Source of the DNA: Ichthyophis bannanicus
Taxonomy: Eukaryota; Chordata; Amphibia; Gymnophiona; Ichthyophiidae
Direction of reading: 5' to 3'
Length of the DNA stretch: 64,000 nucleotides
Assembly (NCBI GenBank): GCA_033557465.1
Contig: CM066051.1
Span: 105,935,026-105,999,025, forward strand
Shown: positions 60,757 to 64,000 of the stretch, one piece after another
Position numbering within the stretch: position 1 is the first letter of the stretch
Layout of the letters: each line of letters begins with the position of its first letter
Program-made: the position numbers and the translations under genes
The notes under the pieces: model-generated
Database searches by the model: none
Seen by the model: only the letters and a program-made list of their open reading frames with translations
Told to the model about the DNA's origin: nothing

Positions 60757-60855
60757 TGAGGACTGATTCCTGCTGCTCCTGGAGAACACCTGTTACAGGT
60801 GAGTAACTACTCTTTCTCCAGGACCAAGCAGGAAGTCAGTCCTCACATATGGGAC
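60757..60855 (-). repeat. ICR of DIRS D
   Basis: GTGAGGACTGATTCCTGCTG to GTAACTACTC, then TTTCTCCAGGACCAAGC to CACATATGGG: complement of left end and right end as in A. The CACCTGTTACAGGTG palindrome is intact. Confidence 0.85.
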
Positions 60856-60991
60856 TCCCAAGCTTAAGGCTACTGGAGACCTCAAGCACAAAAATGAGCT
60901 CCCTCTAGCTCAGCAGTATAGAAGGAAGGAATCTTCTCTGAAAACGCCCCCGACCGGTAGCCCAACACCAGGGCCGGAGGGTAGGAGTTGC

Positions 60992-62801
60992 CTAAACCTC
61001 AAAGATATTATGGAGGACTGCCTGACCGAAAGCACTGTCCCTGCGGGACTCCCTCTCCAAGCAGTAATGGGCCGCAAAAGTCTGGCTTGAAGACCAAGTA
61101 GCGGCCCGGCAGATGTCTGCCAACGGAACAGAGCGGAGGTGTGCCACTGACGCAGCCTTCGCCCTAACACGATGAGCCGTGACTCGACCCTCCAACGAGA
61201 GGCCAGCTGCCCCATAAGCCCAGGCGATACAATCAGCTACCCAGATGGACAAGGTACGCTTGGAGACAGGTAGCCCCAAGTTATTGGGGTCAAAAGAAAC
61301 GAAGAACTGAACAGCCCTCCTATGCTCCCGCGTACGGTCAAGGTAGAAGGACAAGGCCCTCCTACAGTCCAGGGTATGCAGGACCATTTCAGCCCGGCTG
61401 GAGCGGCCTGGGAAAGAAGGTCAGAAGAACCACCTCCTGGTTGAGATGAAAAGGAGAAACCACTTTTGGAAGAAACTTAGGGTGAGTCCGTAAGATCACC
61501 CTATTCCTGTAGAACCTAGTGTAAGGAGGATCAGACACTAGGGCCTGCAGTTCACTAACACGCCTAGCAGAGGTAAGGGCTACCAAGAACAAGGCTTTCC
61601 AAGAAAGAAAACGAAGAGGGCAGGTAGCCATAGGTTCAAAGGGCGGACAGGTAATCCGCTGCAAGACCACATTCAGATCCCATTCAGGGGCTGGTGGACG
61701 CAAAGGAGGCTTAAGCAGGAGGCGGCCTCAGAGAAAACGAGCCACCAAAGGGTGGTTGGACAGAGGCCTGCCATCTACCGGTGCGTGATGTGCAGAGAGA
61801 GCACTGAGGTGGACTCTGACAGAGTTGGACTTAAGGCCCAGATTGGAGAGGTAAAGCAAATATTGCAAGACCACTGCCACCAAGCAGGAGAAGGGATTCT
61901 CAGACTGCTGAGCACACCACACGGAGAAGCGACGCCACTTAAGAGCGTAGGACTTCCGGGTGGAGGGCCGCCTGGAGGCCAAGACGACCTCTTCCACCTC
62001 CCGAGGCAGCAGGAGGGGAGAAAGGACTACCCTTTCAGCAGCCAGGCCATCAGATGAAGGGACCGGAGGTTGGGGTGTAGGAGAGACCCGTGGTCTTGTG
62101 TCAGGAGATCGGGTTGAAACCCCAGAGGAAGAAGAGTGTCCACCGCCAGCTGCATTAGAAGCGGGAACCAAGGTTGCCTCAGCCACTGGGGAGCCACTAG
62201 GATCAGCGAGGCTTTGTCTCGGAGAACTTTGAAGAGCGTTCGAGACACCAGCGGCATGGGAGGAAAGGCATACAAGAGGCCTGTGGACCATGGAATCAGA
62301 AAAGCATCCGGCGCTACTCTGAGAGGATGCGGTTGTCGAGAGCAGAATCTGGGTAGTTGCCGGTTCAGAGGACTGGCAAACAGATCCAAGGTGGGGCGTC
62401 CCCATTTGAGAAAGATCTGCTGAACCACTAATGGATCCAATCTCCACTCGTGTGGTTGGAGGATCCTGCTTAGTTTGTCTGCCAGGTAATTTTCCTGACC
62501 TGGGAGATAGACTGCTTTGAGGAGTATGCCGTGGCCGACTGCCCAAGAGCACAGCCGTCGTGCCTCCTGACAGAGAAGGAAGGAGCCTGTGCCTCCTTGT
62601 TTGTTCACGTAGAACATTGCTACTTGATTGTCCGTCTGGACCAGTACAGACTGGTGAGAAGTGAGGTGGGAGAAGGCTCTCAGAGCTAGGCGGATGGCTC
62701 TGAGCTCCAGGAAGTTTATCTGCTGCGCAGACTCCCAAGGAGTCCAGAGGCCTTGAGTACATGTCCCTTGGCAATGTGCTCCCATCCCAGGAGAGAAGCA
62801 T
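60992..62801 (-). pseudogene. DIRS D tyrosine recombinase, stop plus frameshift
   Basis: C-terminal frame 61387-60992 holds GLPVSKRTLSIWVADCIAWA, TAHRVRAKAASVAH, RAATWSSSQTFAAHY and CLERESRRDS (HxxR and Tyr present). Frame 61703-61389 holds VALTSARRVSELQALVSDP. A 2-base loss near 61404 separates them. A TGA near 61727 cuts off the upstream part (VLASRRPSTRKSYALKWRRF). The domain is thus complete in parts but not expressible. Confidence 0.8.
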
Positions 62802-63949
62802 CGGTTGTTAGTACCTGAGGAGGAGGAGGAGGAGATTGAAAATCCACTCCCAGTACTAGGTTTGGCAGATGAAGCCACCACCGCAGAGAAGAGACCAGCA
62901 GGTCCGAGACTTGTACTGAGTCCGTCAGGCTCCCCGTGGCCTGATGCCATTGCGTGCGAAGGCACCACTGGGCAGGTCGCATGTTCAGGCGGGCATTGGG
63001 GGTCACATGGACCGTGGAAGCCATATGGCCAAGCAGTCTCAGAAATTGCCTGGCAGAGACCAGGGAATTGCTGTGAAAGTGGCTGGCGAGATTCATGAGC
63101 CTGTGGGCCCTGTCCAGAGGCAGGAAGGCCCGCGCCTGAAGTGTGCTTAACCTTGCGCCGATGAATTCGAGATCTTGAGAGGGGAGCAAAGTGGACTTTG
63201 CGAAGTTTATGACAAAGCCCAAGTGCTGGAGCAGAGACACAGTGCGATGAGTGGCTTGAGTGGCCTCTTGGGAAGACTGGGCCCGGATGAGCCAGTCGTC
63301 CAGGTATGGAAACACAAAAAGGCCTTGAAGTCTGAGATAGGCCGCCACCACTGCCAGGCATTTGGTGAAAACCCAGGGGGCAGAGGATAGGCCAAAGGGC
63401 AGGACCCTGTACTGGTAATGATTTCCTCCCACAACAAATCTGAGATATTGTCTGTGGTCTGGATGAATAAGGATGTGAGTATAGGCATCCTTTAGATCTA
63501 AGGAGCATAGCCAGTCTCCCTGCTGGAGATAGGGCAGCAGGATTCCAAGGGAAAGCATCTTGAACTTTTCCCTTGCCAGGAACTTGAGGTTTCGCAAGTC
63601 CAGGATGGGTCTGAGGCCTCCTGTTCTTTTTGGTATCAGAAAGTACCTGGAATAAAAGCCGTGACCTCTCAGGTGGTGGGGCACCGGTTCCACAGCCTGT
63701 TCCTGAAGAAGACTTGCCAACTCCTGAAGGAGTAAGTCCCTGTGCAGAGGGAGTCTTGGAGGCTCCCCTGGAAAGTAGGAGGGAGGTACCTGGTGAAAGT
63801 GTAGAAGATAGCCTTTCTGAACTATATGAAGTACCCAGGTATCTGATGTGATGGCTGACCACCTGTGGGCAAAGTGGACCAGCCGGCCTCCTGTGCTGAG
63901 AGAAACCAGCTGAGGGGAAGAGGCTATGCTGATGGTCAAAAAACCCCAC
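62027..63949 (-). pseudogene. DIRS D RT / RNase H / MT-like, one frameshift
   Basis: Frame 63939-62716 carries VHFAHRWSAITSDTWVLHIV, GFYSRYFLIPKRTGGLRPI, WLCSLDLKDAYTHILIHPDH, FGLSSAPWVFTKC and FPYLDDWLIRAQSS, up to TTDASLLGWE. A frameshift near 62790 moves it into the frame ending at 62027, which has AHCQGTC, INFLELRAIRLALRAF, VQTDNQVAMFYVNKQGG, LDLFASPLN, LYAFPPMPL and APQWLRQPWFPLL. The N-terminal half of the long frame down to 62027 is a shadow, not protein. RT is otherwise intact. Confidence 0.82.
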
Positions 63950-64000
63950 CCTGCTGAGCAGGGGCCGGCGTAGTGGGCTTGGGGGCCTGCTGCCTACGGG

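Larger units (their letters stand above)
60487..64000 (-). mobile_element. DIRS element D, left part, runs off window (A-type)
   Basis: The left end GAGTAGTTACTCACCTGTAA at 60487, left ITR to about 60670, ICR (60757-60855), a broken YR and most of RT/RH are present. It is close to element A throughout. The gag and right terminus lie beyond 64000. Confidence 0.85.

Noticed and set aside
62800..63949. N-terminal half of a 640-codon frame ending at 62027
   Set aside because: It runs opposite in register to the real RT frame (63939-62716) and shows no motif. It is a shadow frame; only its end after about 62790 is RNase H/MT.
1..64000. CRISPR array, bacterial operon or phage
   Set aside because: No spaced direct repeats, and spliced exons, LINEs and SINEs show vertebrate DNA. 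The phage-integrase-like protein is the DIRS recombinase.
22667..64000. Further adenylate kinase exons
   Set aside because: I looked for the LID region and C-terminal motifs with splice sites and found none I could support.

Overview
The window is vertebrate nuclear DNA: one locus almost entirely filled with nested mobile elements. Two coding exons of an adenylate kinase (AK1/AK5 type) lie on the + strand at 1342-1541 and 22550-22666, with clean splice sites and compatible phase. The 21-kb intron between them, and the 41 kb after the second exon, hold almost only repeats. Abundance of DIRS-type (tyrosine-recombinase) retrotransposons together with L2-like and CR1-like LINEs, tRNA-derived SINEs, mariner and hAT remnants suggests an amphibian-like, DIRS-rich genome. 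A caecilian or salamander is my best guess; this is inference and the species is not proven.

Two DIRS groups occur. 'B-type' elements (B, E, and relics G and I) have a Gag with two CxxC pairs, and RT-RNase H-methyltransferase-like and tyrosine-recombinase (YR) frames. B (15495-21492, minus) and E (about 50999-57019, plus) look structurally complete: inverted terminal repeats (ITRs), an internal complementary region (ICR) that matches both ends joined together, and open gag, RT/RH/MT and YR frames. 'A-type' elements (A 5711-11436; C 23513-32199; F 34051-39197; D 60487 to window end; old C0/H 23258-42973) have a longer Gag with a THDxCLxCLGxDH motif. All are minus-strand and most are broken by frameshifts or stops.

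Layout: 1-1341 no gene seen; exon 1342-1541; old DIRS G (1666-15105), rearranged and interrupted by DIRS A, LINE tails and SINEs; a mariner-derived palindromic element (15386-22332) split by intact DIRS B; exon 22550-22666; DIRS C0/H (23258-42973), whose ICR was hit by the DIRS C block and whose body was hit by an L2-like LINE, itself hit by a hAT MITE and DIRS F; DIRS I (43224-58790), hit by a SINE, a LINE tail and a long minus-strand LINE J; LINE J was hit by a palindromic element with a 14-bp target duplication and two hammerhead-ribozyme-like folds; that palindrome was hit by intact DIRS E; then a CR1-like LINE (59180-60486) cut by DIRS D.

How the parts work together: in a DIRS element Gag packages RNA, RT/RH copies it, the ICR templates joining of the two ends into a circle, and YR inserts the circle without target duplication. 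The E insertion shows that last step unusually clearly, because the opposite arm of the palindrome preserves the empty site. The host gene's role here is only that of a large intron hosting this traffic.
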